A stretch of DNA of 16,558 bases from CAYORM01 sp964406375 (GTDB lineage: Bacteria; Pseudomonadota; Alphaproteobacteria; DSM-16000; Inquilinaceae), in the NCBI GenBank assembly GCA_964406375.1, contig CAYORM010000064.1:1-16558 (forward strand), read 5' to 3'. A program made the translations under genes and the position numbers. How positions within the stretch are numbered: position 1 is the first letter of the stretch; every line of letters starts with the position of its first letter. Under the pieces are notes generated by a model that was given only the letters and a program-made list of their open reading frames with translations, did not search any database and was not told the origin of the DNA. Below are positions 6,904 through 16,558 of this stretch, piece by piece.

Positions 6904-8052
6904 TCACGAGAGCAGGCCAGCCAAAAGTTGGAAGACCTGCAGGTGAACAAGGTCGTTCCACGTTGCAACAACCATCAGGGTTAATACCAAAGCCAACCCA
7001 ACCCGGAAACCGTATTCTTGGGCGCGGGCCCCGAGTGGTCGGCCGCGGGCGGCTTCGATCGCGTAGAAGACGAGATGACCACCATCGAGCACCGGTACCG
7101 GTAGTAGATTGATCAGGCCGAGATTGGCGGACAGAATCGCCATGAACCAGATGAGCTCGGCAAGGCCGAGCGAAGCGATGTCGCCCGACATCTGCATGAT
7201 GCGCAGCGGCCCGCCAATCTCCTCGCCGCCACCACCGCCACCCACGAGCTCGGCCAGCGCCGCGACCATCGCCCAGAGAATACCCACCGTGTCGCGCGCG
7301 CCCTGGCCGATCGCCTCGATGAGGCCCATGGGTGCGGCCGCGGGCCCGACACCGATCCGCCAGACGGTCACCGTCTGGCCGCCACTAGCGCCCTCTTCGC
7401 CATCAACATCGCCCGGCACCTCGATGACCTCGGCGCGCGGGACGATCTCCAGCGTGATGGCAGCGCCGCCACGCTCGACGTCGAGCGTCACCGGTGCGCC
7501 CTCCCCCGCGCCGATCAGGGCGGGAAGCTCGACGAATCGTGCGACCGGGACGCCGTCGACCGCGGTGATGCGGTCACCGGGTTCAAGGCCCGCCTCGGCG
7601 GCCGGGGAGCCTTCGAGAACGGTGCCGATCACCGGCTCGGGCACCGGAGAACCCGCCGCCATGAACAGCGCGACGAAGGCGACGAAGGTGAACAGGAAGT
7701 TGGCGATCGGCCCCGCAGCCACGATGGCGGCCCGACGGCCGACGCTCTTGTGGAAGAAGGAGACCGCACGCTCGGCCTCGCTCATCACCTCCACCTCATC
7801 GGAGGGGCGGGATGACGGGTCGGCATCGCCGAACATCTTCACATAGCCGCCGAGCGGCAGGGCCGAGAATTTCCAGCGCGTGCCGTGCCGGTCCGTGAAT
7901 CCGAAGAGCTCGGCGCCGAAGCCGATCGAGAAGGTCTCGACGCGCACCCCGTTCCACCGCGCGACCAGGAAATGCCCGAGCTCATGAACGAACACGAGGA
8001 CCGTCAGGACCCCGAGGAAGGCGACGGGATAGAGCCAGACATCGGTCGGCAC
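6904..8052 (-). CDS. rseP: RIP zinc metalloprotease RseP (site-2 protease, M50)
   Basis: Intramembrane zinc protease of the inner membrane that cuts anti-sigma factors and other single-pass proteins after a first periplasmic cut; the Caulobacter relative is MmpA. It has 382 residues from a GTG at 8052, the only sensible start, since HELGH already sits at residues 23-27 in the first membrane helix. Other features: a cytoplasmic loop with KFSALPLGGYVKMFGD (61-76), a second membrane helix near 108-133, one PDZ domain (about 136-205, with SPAAEAGLEPGDRITAVDG), and the second metal site NLLPVPVLDGGHL (315-327, Asp323) in the third helix, with a last helix near 352-363. A run of six glycines (271-276) precedes the GGPLRIMQMSG segment. 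It is placed between dxr and bamA, as in many proteobacteria. Confidence 0.96.
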   Translation of the reverse strand: MPTDVWLYPVAFLGVLTVLVFVHELGHFLVARWNGVRVETFSIGFGAELFGFTDRHGTRWKFSALPLGGYVKMFGDADPSSRPSDEVEVMSEAERAVSFFHKSVGRRAAIVAAGPIANFLFTFVAFVALFMAAGSPVPEPVIGTVLEGSPAAEAGLEPGDRITAVDGVPVARFVELPALIGAGEGAPVTLDVERGGAAITLEIVPRAEVIEVPGDVDGEEGASGGQTVTVWRIGVGPAAAPMGLIEAIGQGARDTVGILWAMVAALAELVGGGGGGEEIGGPLRIMQMSGDIASLGLAELIWFMAILSANLGLINLLPVPVLDGGHLVFYAIEAARGRPLGARAQEYGFRVGLALVLTLMVVATWNDLVHLQVFQLLAGLLS

Positions 8053-8101
8053 GCGGCAACGACTCCACTCTCTCGGCCCCGACCCTTTCAGGACGCGGCG
8101 A

Positions 8102-8121
8102 CGCCGCGCTCAGGCGCGGCG
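8102..8121 (-). other. Hairpin in the dxr-rseP spacer
   Basis: Perfect 8-bp stem CGCCGCGC/GCGCGGCG with a four-base loop (CTGA on the transcribed sense), 11 bases after the dxr stop. No T tract follows, so it is not a simple intrinsic terminator. It could act as a processing site or attenuator between dxr and rseP. The 80-bp spacer (8053-8132) shows no other clear signal. Confidence 0.45.
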
Positions 8122-8132
8122 CATCGAAACGA

Positions 8133-9275
8133 TCACAGGAAAGAGGCGGCGATGCGGCGCGCCTCGGCGTCGGTTTCGGTCACCGCGCCGAGCGAGAGAT
8201 GCGGCCGGCGCGGCGCCGCGGCAAGGGTCTGCTCGACCACGCGCTCGATGTCGAGAAAGCCGATGCGGCGATCGAGAAAGGCCGCCACCGCGACCTCATT
8301 CGCGGCATTCAGCACGGTGGTCGCGGCCCCGCCCTCGGCCAGCGCCGCGCGTGCCAGCCGCAGTGCCGGGAACCGCACCGGATCCGGCGGCTCGAATGTC
8401 AGCGTGCCGCGGGCGGCGAGATCGAGGCGCGCGGCCGGCGTATCGATCCGACCGGGCCAAGCGAGCGCATGGGCGATCGGGATACGCATGTCCGGCGTGC
8501 CGAGCTGGGCCAGGACCGAACCGTCGCGATAGGCGACGAGGCTGTGCACGATCGATTGCGGATGGACCAGCACGTCGATCCGCTCGCCCGGCATGCCGAA
8601 CAGATGCGAGGCCTCGATGATCTCGAGCCCCTTGTTCATCATCGTCGCGCTGTCGACCGAGATCTTGGCGCCCATCGACCACACCGGATGGGCCACAGCC
8701 TGCTCCGGCGTGACCGTCGCCATGCGTTCACGCGGCCAGTCACGGAACGGTCCGCCGGACGCCGTCAGGATCAGCCGGTCGACATCCCGCATCTGCTGCA
8801 GCACCTGGAAGATGGCGTTGTGTTCGCTGTCGACCGGCAGCAGCCTTGCGCCGTGCTGCCGTGCCGCGGCGGTGACGAGATCACCGGCGCAGACGAGACA
8901 TTCCTTGTTGGCAAAAGCGACGAGCGCCCCACGCTCGATCGCGGCCATCATTGGCGCGAGACCAGCGGCACCGACAATCCCTGCCATCACCCACTCGGCC
9001 GGGCGCGCGGCAGCGGCGACGACCGCCTCGGGTCCTGCGGCCGCCTCGATGCCAGTGCCGGCCAGAGCGTCGCGCAGCACCGGCCAGGCCTCAGGATCGG
9101 CGACGGCAGCGAAGCGCGCGCCGAGCCGCCGCGCCTCACGGGCCAGTCGCTCCGCGTTGCGGTGGGCGGTCAGCGCCTCGACCGGGAAGCGTTCGCGGTC
9201 GCGGGCCACGAGATCGATCGTGCTGCTGCCGACCGAACCCGTGGCGCCGAGGATCGTCACCCGCCGGACCGTCAC
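8133..9275 (-). CDS. dxr: 1-deoxy-D-xylulose 5-phosphate reductoisomerase
   Basis: Second enzyme of the MEP isoprenoid pathway: converts DXP to 2-C-methyl-D-erythritol 4-phosphate using NADPH and a divalent metal (cytoplasm). It has 380 residues. NADPH-binding GATGSVG is at residues 10-16. The FANKECLV segment is at 121-128, VDSEHNA with metal ligands Asp149 and Glu151 at 148-154, TASGGPFRDW at 171-180, and MNKGLEIIEASHLF with metal ligand Glu218 at 213-226. The start was chosen by the ribosome site: GGGAGGAGG (9282-9290) touches a first GTG at 9281 but lies 6 bases before the GTG at 9275, the ideal spacing. The latter also overlaps the cdsA stop as GTGA. The open frame upstream to 9986 is a shadow of cdsA. 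Product flux feeds UppS, encoded two genes upstream. Confidence 0.97.
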   Translation of the reverse strand: MTVRRVTILGATGSVGSSTIDLVARDRERFPVEALTAHRNAERLAREARRLGARFAAVADPEAWPVLRDALAGTGIEAAAGPEAVVAAAARPAEWVMAGIVGAAGLAPMMAAIERGALVAFANKECLVCAGDLVTAAARQHGARLLPVDSEHNAIFQVLQQMRDVDRLILTASGGPFRDWPRERMATVTPEQAVAHPVWSMGAKISVDSATMMNKGLEIIEASHLFGMPGERIDVLVHPQSIVHSLVAYRDGSVLAQLGTPDMRIPIAHALAWPGRIDTPAARLDLAARGTLTFEPPDPVRFPALRLARAALAEGGAATTVLNAANEVAVAAFLDRRIGFLDIERVVEQTLAAAPRRPHLSLGAVTETDAEARRIAASFL

Positions 9276-10138
9276 GTCCACCCTCCTCCCGTCACGCCGG
9301 CGAGGCCGGCAGCGGCGACGAGCGCCGCCGAGATCCCTGGCACGATGCCTGCCGCGTGCAGCAGCGCGAAGACCGGTGCGGCGGCCAGAAGGCCGTCGAG
9401 CCGGTCGAGCAGTCCGCCATGTCCCGGTATCAGCGTGCCGCTGTCTTTGGTGCCGTGCCGGCGCTTCCATGCCGATTCCGCAAGATCGCCGCACTGGGCG
9501 ACGACCGACAGCACCGCCGCGCCGATGAGCGCGAGCGCCGGTGCGTCGAAACCGAGCCACAGCGCCACGCCGAAGCCCGTGGCCGTTGCGGCGGCGAGGC
9601 CGCCGATGGCTCCGGACCACGTCTTCTTGGGGCTGATCGCCGGCGCGAGGCGCGGTCCGCCGATCAGCCGGCCGACGACATAGCCGCCGATATCCGTGGC
9701 CCAAACCACCAGGAACAGCCAGAGCACATGTTCGAACCCGGCCGCCTCGGCCTCGCGCAGCCAGACGAGGGCCAGCGCCGGGATGCCGAGATAGGGCAGT
9801 CCGCCCCAGGCGCCGCCGCGTCCCGTCGCGCGTGCCCAGGCGAATGCCGCGAGCGTCGCGAGAGCCAGAATCGTCGCGGCGGCACCGAGCCCCCAGAGCA
9901 GCAAGGCCGTCATCGCGGCGGCCACCGGCAGTGTCGCGGCGATGGCGGCCCGGGTCGCGGGCCGGCCACCGCCAACCGCCATCCACTCGGCGATCCCCAC
10001 GAAGACCGCAACCGCCGTACCGGCGACGAACCAGCCGCCGCCGAGCGCCACGGCACCGATCACCAGCGGGGCGAGGACCAGCGTCGAGGCGACGCGGAGG
10101 GAGAGGTTGCGCCGCTCAGGGCGCGCCGACGGAACCAT
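9272..10138 (-). CDS. cdsA: Phosphatidate cytidylyltransferase CdsA
   Basis: Makes CDP-diacylglycerol from phosphatidate and CTP, the branch point to all phospholipids, in the inner membrane. It has 288 residues from the ATG at 10138, which overlaps the uppS end by 23 bp; the open frame extends to 10234 but that part is antisense-like Ser/Arg-rich sequence. It is strongly hydrophobic, with about eight membrane segments. The family signature is intact: ISPKKTWSGAIGG at 168-180, then CGDLAESAWKRR at 216-227 and TKDSGTLIPGHGGLLDRLDG at 230-249, the conserved S-x-x-K-R ... K-D ... P-G-H-G-G ... D-R-x-D pattern that binds metal and CTP. No clear Shine-Dalgarno lies upstream, so translation is probably coupled to uppS. 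The stop overlaps the dxr GTG. Confidence 0.96.
   Translation of the reverse strand: MVPSARPERRNLSLRVASTLVLAPLVIGAVALGGGWFVAGTAVAVFVGIAEWMAVGGGRPATRAAIAATLPVAAAMTALLLWGLGAAATILALATLAAFAWARATGRGGAWGGLPYLGIPALALVWLREAEAAGFEHVLWLFLVVWATDIGGYVVGRLIGGPRLAPAISPKKTWSGAIGGLAAATATGFGVALWLGFDAPALALIGAAVLSVVAQCGDLAESAWKRRHGTKDSGTLIPGHGGLLDRLDGLLAAAPVFALLHAAGIVPGISAALVAAAGLAGVTGGGWT
9282..9290 (-). promoter_or_regulatory. Strong Shine-Dalgarno deciding the dxr start
   Basis: GGGAGGAGG on the - strand lies inside the last codons of cdsA. It is adjacent to GTG 9281 (spacing zero, unusable) and 6 bases before GTG 9275, which fixes the dxr start at 9275. Confidence 0.8.
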
Positions 10139-10850
10139 AGCGGCGTTCGCGACGCTGGAACTCCGACAGCGCGGCCTCGAGATGCTCGCGCGCGAAATCG
10201 GGCCAGAGCACGTCGACGAAGACGAGCTCGGCATAGGCGACCTGCCACAGCAGGAAATTGCTCATCCGCTTCTCGCCGCTTGTCCGGATCACCAGATCGG
10301 GATCCGGAAGGTCGGGCGCGAACAGGTGGCGCGCGACGAGCTCCTCGTCGATCGCCTCCGGCGACAGCCGGCCGGCCGCGACCTCTGCCGCCAGGCGGCG
10401 GGCCGCCTCGGCCAGCTCCTGGCGGGCGCCGTAGCTCAGGGCAATGGTGAGCTGCAGCCCGGCATTGTCGCGGGTGAGGATCTCCGATTCCTCGATCAGG
10501 GCGACGATCTCGGGCGACAGACGCCGGCGCTCGCCGATGAAGCGCAGCCGCACGCCGCGGGCATGGAGCTCGCTGACCTCGCTGCGCAGGAAAATGAGGA
10601 GCAGGCGCATCAGCGTCGCCACCTCCTCGGGCGGCCGGCGCCAGTTCTCGGTCGAGAAGCCGAACAGCGTCAGATGACGGATGCCGAGCGCGGTCGCTGC
10701 CTCGATGGTGCGCTTGACCGCGTCGATGCCGCGGCGGTGGCCGACGGAGCGCGGCAGCCGCCGCCGCGCCGCCCAGCGCCCGTTGCCGTCCATGATGATC
10801 GCGACGTGCAGCGGGGCCGGCGGCTCCGAGGCGGGGGCGAGCTGCGGCAT
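10116..10850 (-). CDS. uppS: Undecaprenyl diphosphate synthase UppS (ditrans,polycis)
   Basis: Cis-prenyltransferase that adds isopentenyl units to farnesyl diphosphate to build the C55 carrier for peptidoglycan and O-antigen precursors (cytoplasm/membrane edge). It has 244 residues. The first signature, HVAIIMDGNGRWA (15-27), holds the catalytic Asp21. Then come GHRRG (38-41 region), the LTLFGFSTENWRRP substrate region (60-73), ALSYGARQELAEA (137-149) and the last signature IRTSGEKRMSNFLLWQ (188-203), with Arg189, Arg195 and Ser197 matching the diphosphate-binding residues Arg194, Arg200 and Ser202 of E. coli. The isoleucine-poor tail (FQRRERRYG) is family-like. It lies 22 bp after frr and overlaps cdsA by 23 bp. 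Confidence 0.97.
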   Translation of the reverse strand: MPQLAPASEPPAPLHVAIIMDGNGRWAARRRLPRSVGHRRGIDAVKRTIEAATALGIRHLTLFGFSTENWRRPPEEVATLMRLLLIFLRSEVSELHARGVRLRFIGERRRLSPEIVALIEESEILTRDNAGLQLTIALSYGARQELAEAARRLAAEVAAGRLSPEAIDEELVARHLFAPDLPDPDLVIRTSGEKRMSNFLLWQVAYAELVFVDVLWPDFAREHLEAALSEFQRRERRYGSVGAP

Positions 10851-10872
10851 GGGCGGGCTGGTCGTTCGACCG

Positions 10873-11430
10873 TCAGACCTGGAGGATTTCCTTCTCCTTG
10901 GCCGCGACCATCTCGTCGATGGCCTTGATGAAGCGGTCGGTCAGCGACTGCACCTTGTCAGCCTGGCTGCGATGCTCGTCCTGCGAGATGTCACCGTCAC
11001 GCTCGGCCCGCTTCAGCGCCTCCATGCCGTCGCGCCGGACATTGCGTACCGCGACTCGCGCCTGTTCGGCATATTTGCCGGCGACCTTGGTCAGCTCGCG
11101 CCGCCGCTCCTCGTTCAGCTCGGGCAGCGGCACGCGGATGGTCTGCCCGTCCGTCTGCGGATTGAGACCGAGGCCAGCGTCCCGGATCGCCTTCTCCGTG
11201 GCCTTCACCATGTTGCGGTCCCAGACCTGGACGGTGAGCAGCCGTGCCTCCGGCGCACCGATCGTGCCGACCTGGCTGATCGGCATCTGCGTGCCATAGG
11301 CTTCGACCGTGATCGGTTCGAGCAGCTGCGGATTGGCGCGTCCGGTCCGCAGCCCCGCGAGATCCTTGCGCAGGCTCTCGAGTGCACCCGCCATGCGTCG
11401 TTCGACGTCGTCGAGATCGGGGCCAGCCAC
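10873..11430 (-). CDS. frr: Ribosome-recycling factor
   Basis: RRF acts with EF-G to split the post-termination ribosome so that subunits can be reused. It has 185 residues, exactly the family length. The start is GTG at 11430, preceded by AGGAGGG at a 7-base spacing. Family blocks: LRTGRANPQLLEPITVEAYG (26-45), then PISQVGTIGAPEARLLTVQVWD, GLNPQTDGQTIRVPLPELNEERRREL (the domain II hinge) and the long C-terminal helix ending KEKEILQV. Only 3 bp separate it from pyrH, and the ribosome site lies across the end of pyrH, so the two are likely translationally coupled. The pairing pyrH-frr is among the most conserved in bacteria. Confidence 0.98.
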   Translation of the reverse strand: MAGPDLDDVERRMAGALESLRKDLAGLRTGRANPQLLEPITVEAYGTQMPISQVGTIGAPEARLLTVQVWDRNMVKATEKAIRDAGLGLNPQTDGQTIRVPLPELNEERRRELTKVAGKYAEQARVAVRNVRRDGMEALKRAERDGDISQDEHRSQADKVQSLTDRFIKAIDEMVAAKEKEILQV

Positions 11431-11433
11431 GAT

Positions 11434-12165
11434 TCAACCCTCCTCGCTGATCACTGTGCACCGACCCCGACCCGCGACCACCTCCGCGAAGGCGCCCGGC
11501 TCGTTGATCGAGAACACCAGTATCGGAATGCCGTTCTCACGCGCCAACGAGACGGCGGCATGATCCATGACGCGCAAATCCTCGGTGAGGACGCGCATAT
11601 AGGTCAGCCGCTCGTAACGCCGCGCACCGGCCACCCTGACCGGGTCGGCATCGTAGACGCCGTCGACCTGCTTGCCCATCAGCAGCGCATCGACGCCCAT
11701 CTCCGAGGCGCGTAGCGCGGCGCCGGTGTCGGTGGTGAAGAACGGATTGCCCGTGCCGGCCGCGAAGATGACGATCCGGCCCTTCTCCATATGACGGATC
11801 GCCCGCCGGCGGATATAGGGCTCGCAGACCGTCTGCATCGGGATCGCCGACACCACACGGGTGTGCAGGCCCTGGTTCTCCAACCCGCTCTGCATCGCCA
11901 GCGCGTTGATGACCGTCGCCAACATACCCATGTAGTCGGCGGTCGCCCGCTCGATACCGGCAGAGGCACCGCTGATGCCCCGGAAGATATTCCCGGCGCC
12001 GACGACGATGCAGATCTGCACGCCGTTGGCGTGGACCTCCGCGACATCGGCGGCGATGCGCGACAGAACGGATGGATCGATCCCGTAGTCGCGCGCGCCC
12101 ATCAGCGCTTCGCCCGAGATCTTCAGCAGGACACGGCGGTATCGCGTCGGTCCGTCCTTCTCCAT
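11434..12165 (-). CDS. pyrH: UMP kinase
   Basis: Bacterial UMP kinase phosphorylates UMP to UDP with ATP, feeding UTP, CTP and UDP-sugar synthesis, including the UDP-GlcNAc used by LpxA further down the row. It has 243 residues, amino-acid-kinase fold. Motifs: VLLKISGEAL (12-21), VVGAGNIFRG (54-63) for nucleotide binding, the DYMGMLATVINALAMQ helix, GTGNPFFTTDTGAALRA (137-153) binding UMP, and KQVDGVYDADP (165-175). The ATG at 12165 has purine-rich GGGAGCAGGCGG upstream. A 44-bp spacer separates it from tsf, without an obvious signal. Confidence 0.98.
   Translation of the reverse strand: MEKDGPTRYRRVLLKISGEALMGARDYGIDPSVLSRIAADVAEVHANGVQICIVVGAGNIFRGISGASAGIERATADYMGMLATVINALAMQSGLENQGLHTRVVSAIPMQTVCEPYIRRRAIRHMEKGRIVIFAAGTGNPFFTTDTGAALRASEMGVDALLMGKQVDGVYDADPVRVAGARRYERLTYMRVLTEDLRVMDHAAVSLARENGIPILVFSINEPGAFAEVVAGRGRCTVISEEG
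11438..11444 (-). promoter_or_regulatory. Shine-Dalgarno for frr within the pyrH 3' end
   Basis: AGGAGGG on the - strand overlaps the last Glu-Glu-Gly codons of pyrH and sits 7 bases before the frr GTG. It confirms the GTG start, since no ATG lies nearby. Confidence 0.8.
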
Positions 12166-12209
12166 CCGCCTGCTCCCGTCATCGCTTCAGGCCATGGGCC
12201 CCGAGACGG

Positions 12210-13136
12210 TCAGCGGCCGATCGTGGCCGCGACCTCCGCCGCGAAATCCGTCTCGCCCTTCTCGATGCCCTCGCCGAGGGTGAAGCGCGCGAAACCGGCG
12301 ATCGTCACCGGCGCGCCGACCGTCTTGGCGGCGTCCTCGATCACCTTCTTCACGCGGCTCTCCCCGTCGAGCACCCAGACCTGCTCGAGAAGGACGACCT
12401 CCTCGTAGTATTTGCGCAGGCGCCCCTCGACCATCTTCTCGATGATCGCTTCCGGCTTGCCGCTGGCACGGGCCTGTTCGACGAGCACGGCACGCTCGCG
12501 CTCGACCGCCGAGGCGTCCACCGCATCGACCGTCAGCGCCTCGGGCCGGGCGGCAGCGACATGCATGGCGATCTGCCGGCCGAGCGCGTCGAGCGCCTCG
12601 GCGTCACCGGCGCTCTCCAGCGCGACCAGCACACCGATCTTGCCCATGCCCGGGACGACCGCGCCATGGACGTAGCTCGACACCACGCCCTGGTTGACCG
12701 ACAGGGCCGTCGAACGCCGCAGCGCGATGTTCTCGCCGATGGTCGCGACCATCTGCGTCACCTCTTCGGCGACGGTGCGGCCGGTCTCCGGGTAGGCCAT
12801 CGCCGACAGAGCGGCGATATCACCCTTGGCCTCGACCGCAAGGGCGGCGAGGGTGCCCGCGAGCCCCTGGAACTTGTCGTTGCGCGACACGAAATCGGTC
12901 TCGGAATTCACCTCGACCATCGCGCCCGTGGTGCCGGCGGTCGCGACCGCGACCAGCCCTTCGGCTGCCACACGGCCGGCCTTCTTCGCCGCGGCGGCGA
13001 GGCCCTTCTTGCGCAGCCAGTCGATCGCCGCCTCGATGTCGCCATCGTTCTCGGCGAGCGCCTTCTTGCAGTCCATCATGCCGGCGCCGGACTTCTCGCG
13101 CAGTTCCTTGACCAGCGCCGCAGTCACTTCCGCCAT
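12210..13136 (-). CDS. tsf: Translation elongation factor Ts
   Basis: EF-Ts exchanges GDP for GTP on EF-Tu. It has 308 residues, the usual length for alphaproteobacteria. The N-terminal UBA-like domain has LREKSGAGMMDCKKALAE (12-29), then AAIDWLRKKG, and the core has EVNSETDFVSRNDKF (75-89), whose TDFV (80-83) is the Asp-Phe that pushes into EF-Tu to release Mg2+/GDP. Two core subdomains and the C-terminal module follow. The ATG at 13136 has GAGGA 7 bases upstream. It follows rpsB by 102 bp, a spacer with two hairpins that may set the S2 to EF-Ts ratio. Confidence 0.98.
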   Translation of the reverse strand: MAEVTAALVKELREKSGAGMMDCKKALAENDGDIEAAIDWLRKKGLAAAAKKAGRVAAEGLVAVATAGTTGAMVEVNSETDFVSRNDKFQGLAGTLAALAVEAKGDIAALSAMAYPETGRTVAEEVTQMVATIGENIALRRSTALSVNQGVVSSYVHGAVVPGMGKIGVLVALESAGDAEALDALGRQIAMHVAAARPEALTVDAVDASAVERERAVLVEQARASGKPEAIIEKMVEGRLRKYYEEVVLLEQVWVLDGESRVKKVIEDAAKTVGAPVTIAGFARFTLGEGIEKGETDFAAEVAATIGR

Positions 13137-13170
13137 CGTCGTCCTCGCATCAAGCGTTCCGCCGCCCGGC

Positions 13171-13184
13171 TGCCCGGACGGGCA
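13171..13184 (-). other. Second small hairpin in the rpsB-tsf spacer
   Basis: TGCCC/GGGCA arms with a GTCC loop (transcribed sense), located between the larger hairpin at 13200-13221 and the tsf ribosome site. It may modulate access to tsf or be part of a processing site. Weak evidence on its own. Confidence 0.3.
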
Positions 13185-13199
13185 TTTCTGTCGAACGAA

Positions 13200-13221
13200 G
13201 GGGCGGCCATGGGGCCGCCCC
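13200..13221 (-). terminator. Strong hairpin between rpsB and tsf (attenuator candidate)
   Basis: Perfect 9-bp stem GGGGCGGCC/GGCCGCCCC with a four-base loop, 17 bases after the rpsB stop. On the transcribed strand it is followed by TTCGTTCG, a weakly U-rich tract, so partial termination is possible. Because tsf has no visible promoter of its own, full termination is unlikely; attenuation or mRNA processing is more plausible. Confidence 0.55.
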
Positions 13222-13238
13222 GCGTCGCTTTCGCGGCG

Positions 13239-14033
<795 letters not shown>

Positions 14034-14166
14034 CTGTCTCTTCCTTTTCCGGTTCGTCCGCCGCGAGCGAGGCCTCCGTCCGCCCGCGGCGGGAGGGAGA
14101 CACCGGACGCGGGACCCGGAGCGATCCGGGCGCCGCAATGCTCGCGTGAGGCTGTCGTCGACGACG
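14034..14166 (-). promoter_or_regulatory. Structured leader of rpsB
   Basis: About 130 bases between the predicted start site and the ATG. It contains a 12-bp palindrome (14154-14165), a hairpin CCCGGA/TCCGGG with a 4-base loop (14115-14130), and an 8-bp inverted repeat CCGCCGCG/CGCGGCGG (14058-14065 and 14085-14092) with a 19-base loop that lies just before the ribosome site. A competing short stem, CCGCC/GGCGG, is possible within it. S2 autoregulation through the leader is known in gammaproteobacteria; whether this leader works that way is inference. Confidence 0.45.
14154..14165. repeat. Perfect 12-bp palindrome at the predicted rpsB start site
   Basis: GTCGTCGACGAC, self-complementary without mismatch, begins about 7 bases downstream of the predicted -10. 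As DNA it could be an operator; as RNA it would give a 4-bp 5'-end hairpin with a UCGA loop. Confidence 0.55.
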
Positions 14167-14172
14167 GCGCGG

Positions 14173-14201
14173 GGGATACACCGCGGGCGGGCCGTTGGCA
14201 A
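14173..14201 (-). promoter_or_regulatory. Predicted housekeeping promoter of rpsB-tsf and following genes
   Basis: On the - strand, TTGCCA (14196-14201) and TATCCC (14173-14178) are separated by exactly 17 bp, the best sigma70-type pair seen in the spacer. The expected start lies near 14166. The promoter begins 30 bases after the dnaE stop, so it separates dnaE from the translation/envelope row. Confidence 0.6.
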
Positions 14202-14231
14202 GTGCCGGGCCGGCGGCCGGGCGGAAGCCGC

Positions 14232-16558
<2,327 letters not shown>

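Noticed and set aside
6873..6971. N-terminal extension of BamA
   Set aside because: It would overlap rseP and bury the signal peptide that starts at the ATG at 6872.
9282..9986. Long N-terminal extension of the Dxr frame
   Set aside because: It is Arg-rich shadow coding of cdsA; the Rossmann motif belongs at the N-terminus of Dxr.
14034..14201. N-terminal extension of S2
   Set aside because: It covers the predicted promoter and leader; the S2 signature and ribosome site fix the start at 14033.
14202..14222. Possible dnaE terminator just after its stop
   Set aside because: Only a 4-bp CCGG/CCGG stem in a GC-rich stretch with no T tract; too weak to call.

Overview
This is a GC-rich chromosomal window from an alphaproteobacterium. 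The evidence is the gene order rpsB-tsf-pyrH-frr-uppS-cdsA-dxr-rseP-bamA-skp-fabZ-lpxA-lpxI-lpxB, with dnaE upstream and gltA downstream, the use of LpxI rather than LpxH, and the alphaproteobacterial style of the proteins (for example the acidic Pro/Ala/Glu tail on S2). A Rhodospirillales-like lineage is plausible, but the sequence alone does not settle genus or family.

Layout: (1) On the + strand, positions 1-317 hold the C-terminal end of citrate synthase (gltA), followed by a possible small membrane-protein ORF (310-552) that converges on lpxB. (2) All the rest is on the - strand. Read in transcription order from the right edge it runs: the C-terminal two thirds of DNA polymerase III alpha (dnaE, 16558-14232); a spacer with a convincing promoter and a structured leader; then translation genes (rpsB, tsf, frr) with pyrH; isoprenoid and phospholipid genes (uppS, cdsA, dxr); outer-membrane assembly and envelope proteolysis genes (rseP, bamA, skp); and fatty-acid and lipid A genes (fabZ, lpxA, lpxI, lpxB).

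The cluster joins protein synthesis capacity to envelope construction. UppS makes the undecaprenyl carrier. CdsA makes CDP-diacylglycerol. Dxr starts the MEP isoprenoid pathway that feeds UppS. RseP is the site-2 protease of the envelope stress response. Skp and BamA deliver and insert outer-membrane proteins. FabZ supplies hydroxyacyl-ACP chemistry beside LpxA, which uses hydroxyacyl-ACP; LpxI and LpxB then carry lipid A precursors to the disaccharide. Spacing is very tight: cdsA/dxr overlap GTGA, lpxI/lpxB overlap ATGA, fabZ/lpxA overlap TGATG, and lpxA/lpxI and uppS/cdsA also overlap. This suggests translational coupling and long polycistronic transcripts.

This is a conserved housekeeping region, and I found no phage, IS element, CRISPR array, defence system, tRNA or rRNA. 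The points worth a second look are modest: lpxD is absent from its usual place between skp and fabZ, where a 142-bp spacer with an inverted repeat remains; LpxA and LpxB have unusual residues near conserved motifs; a perfect 12-bp palindrome sits at the predicted rpsB start site; strong hairpins lie between rpsB and tsf, between dxr and rseP, and after gltA; and there is an AANDN-type small membrane ORF next to gltA.
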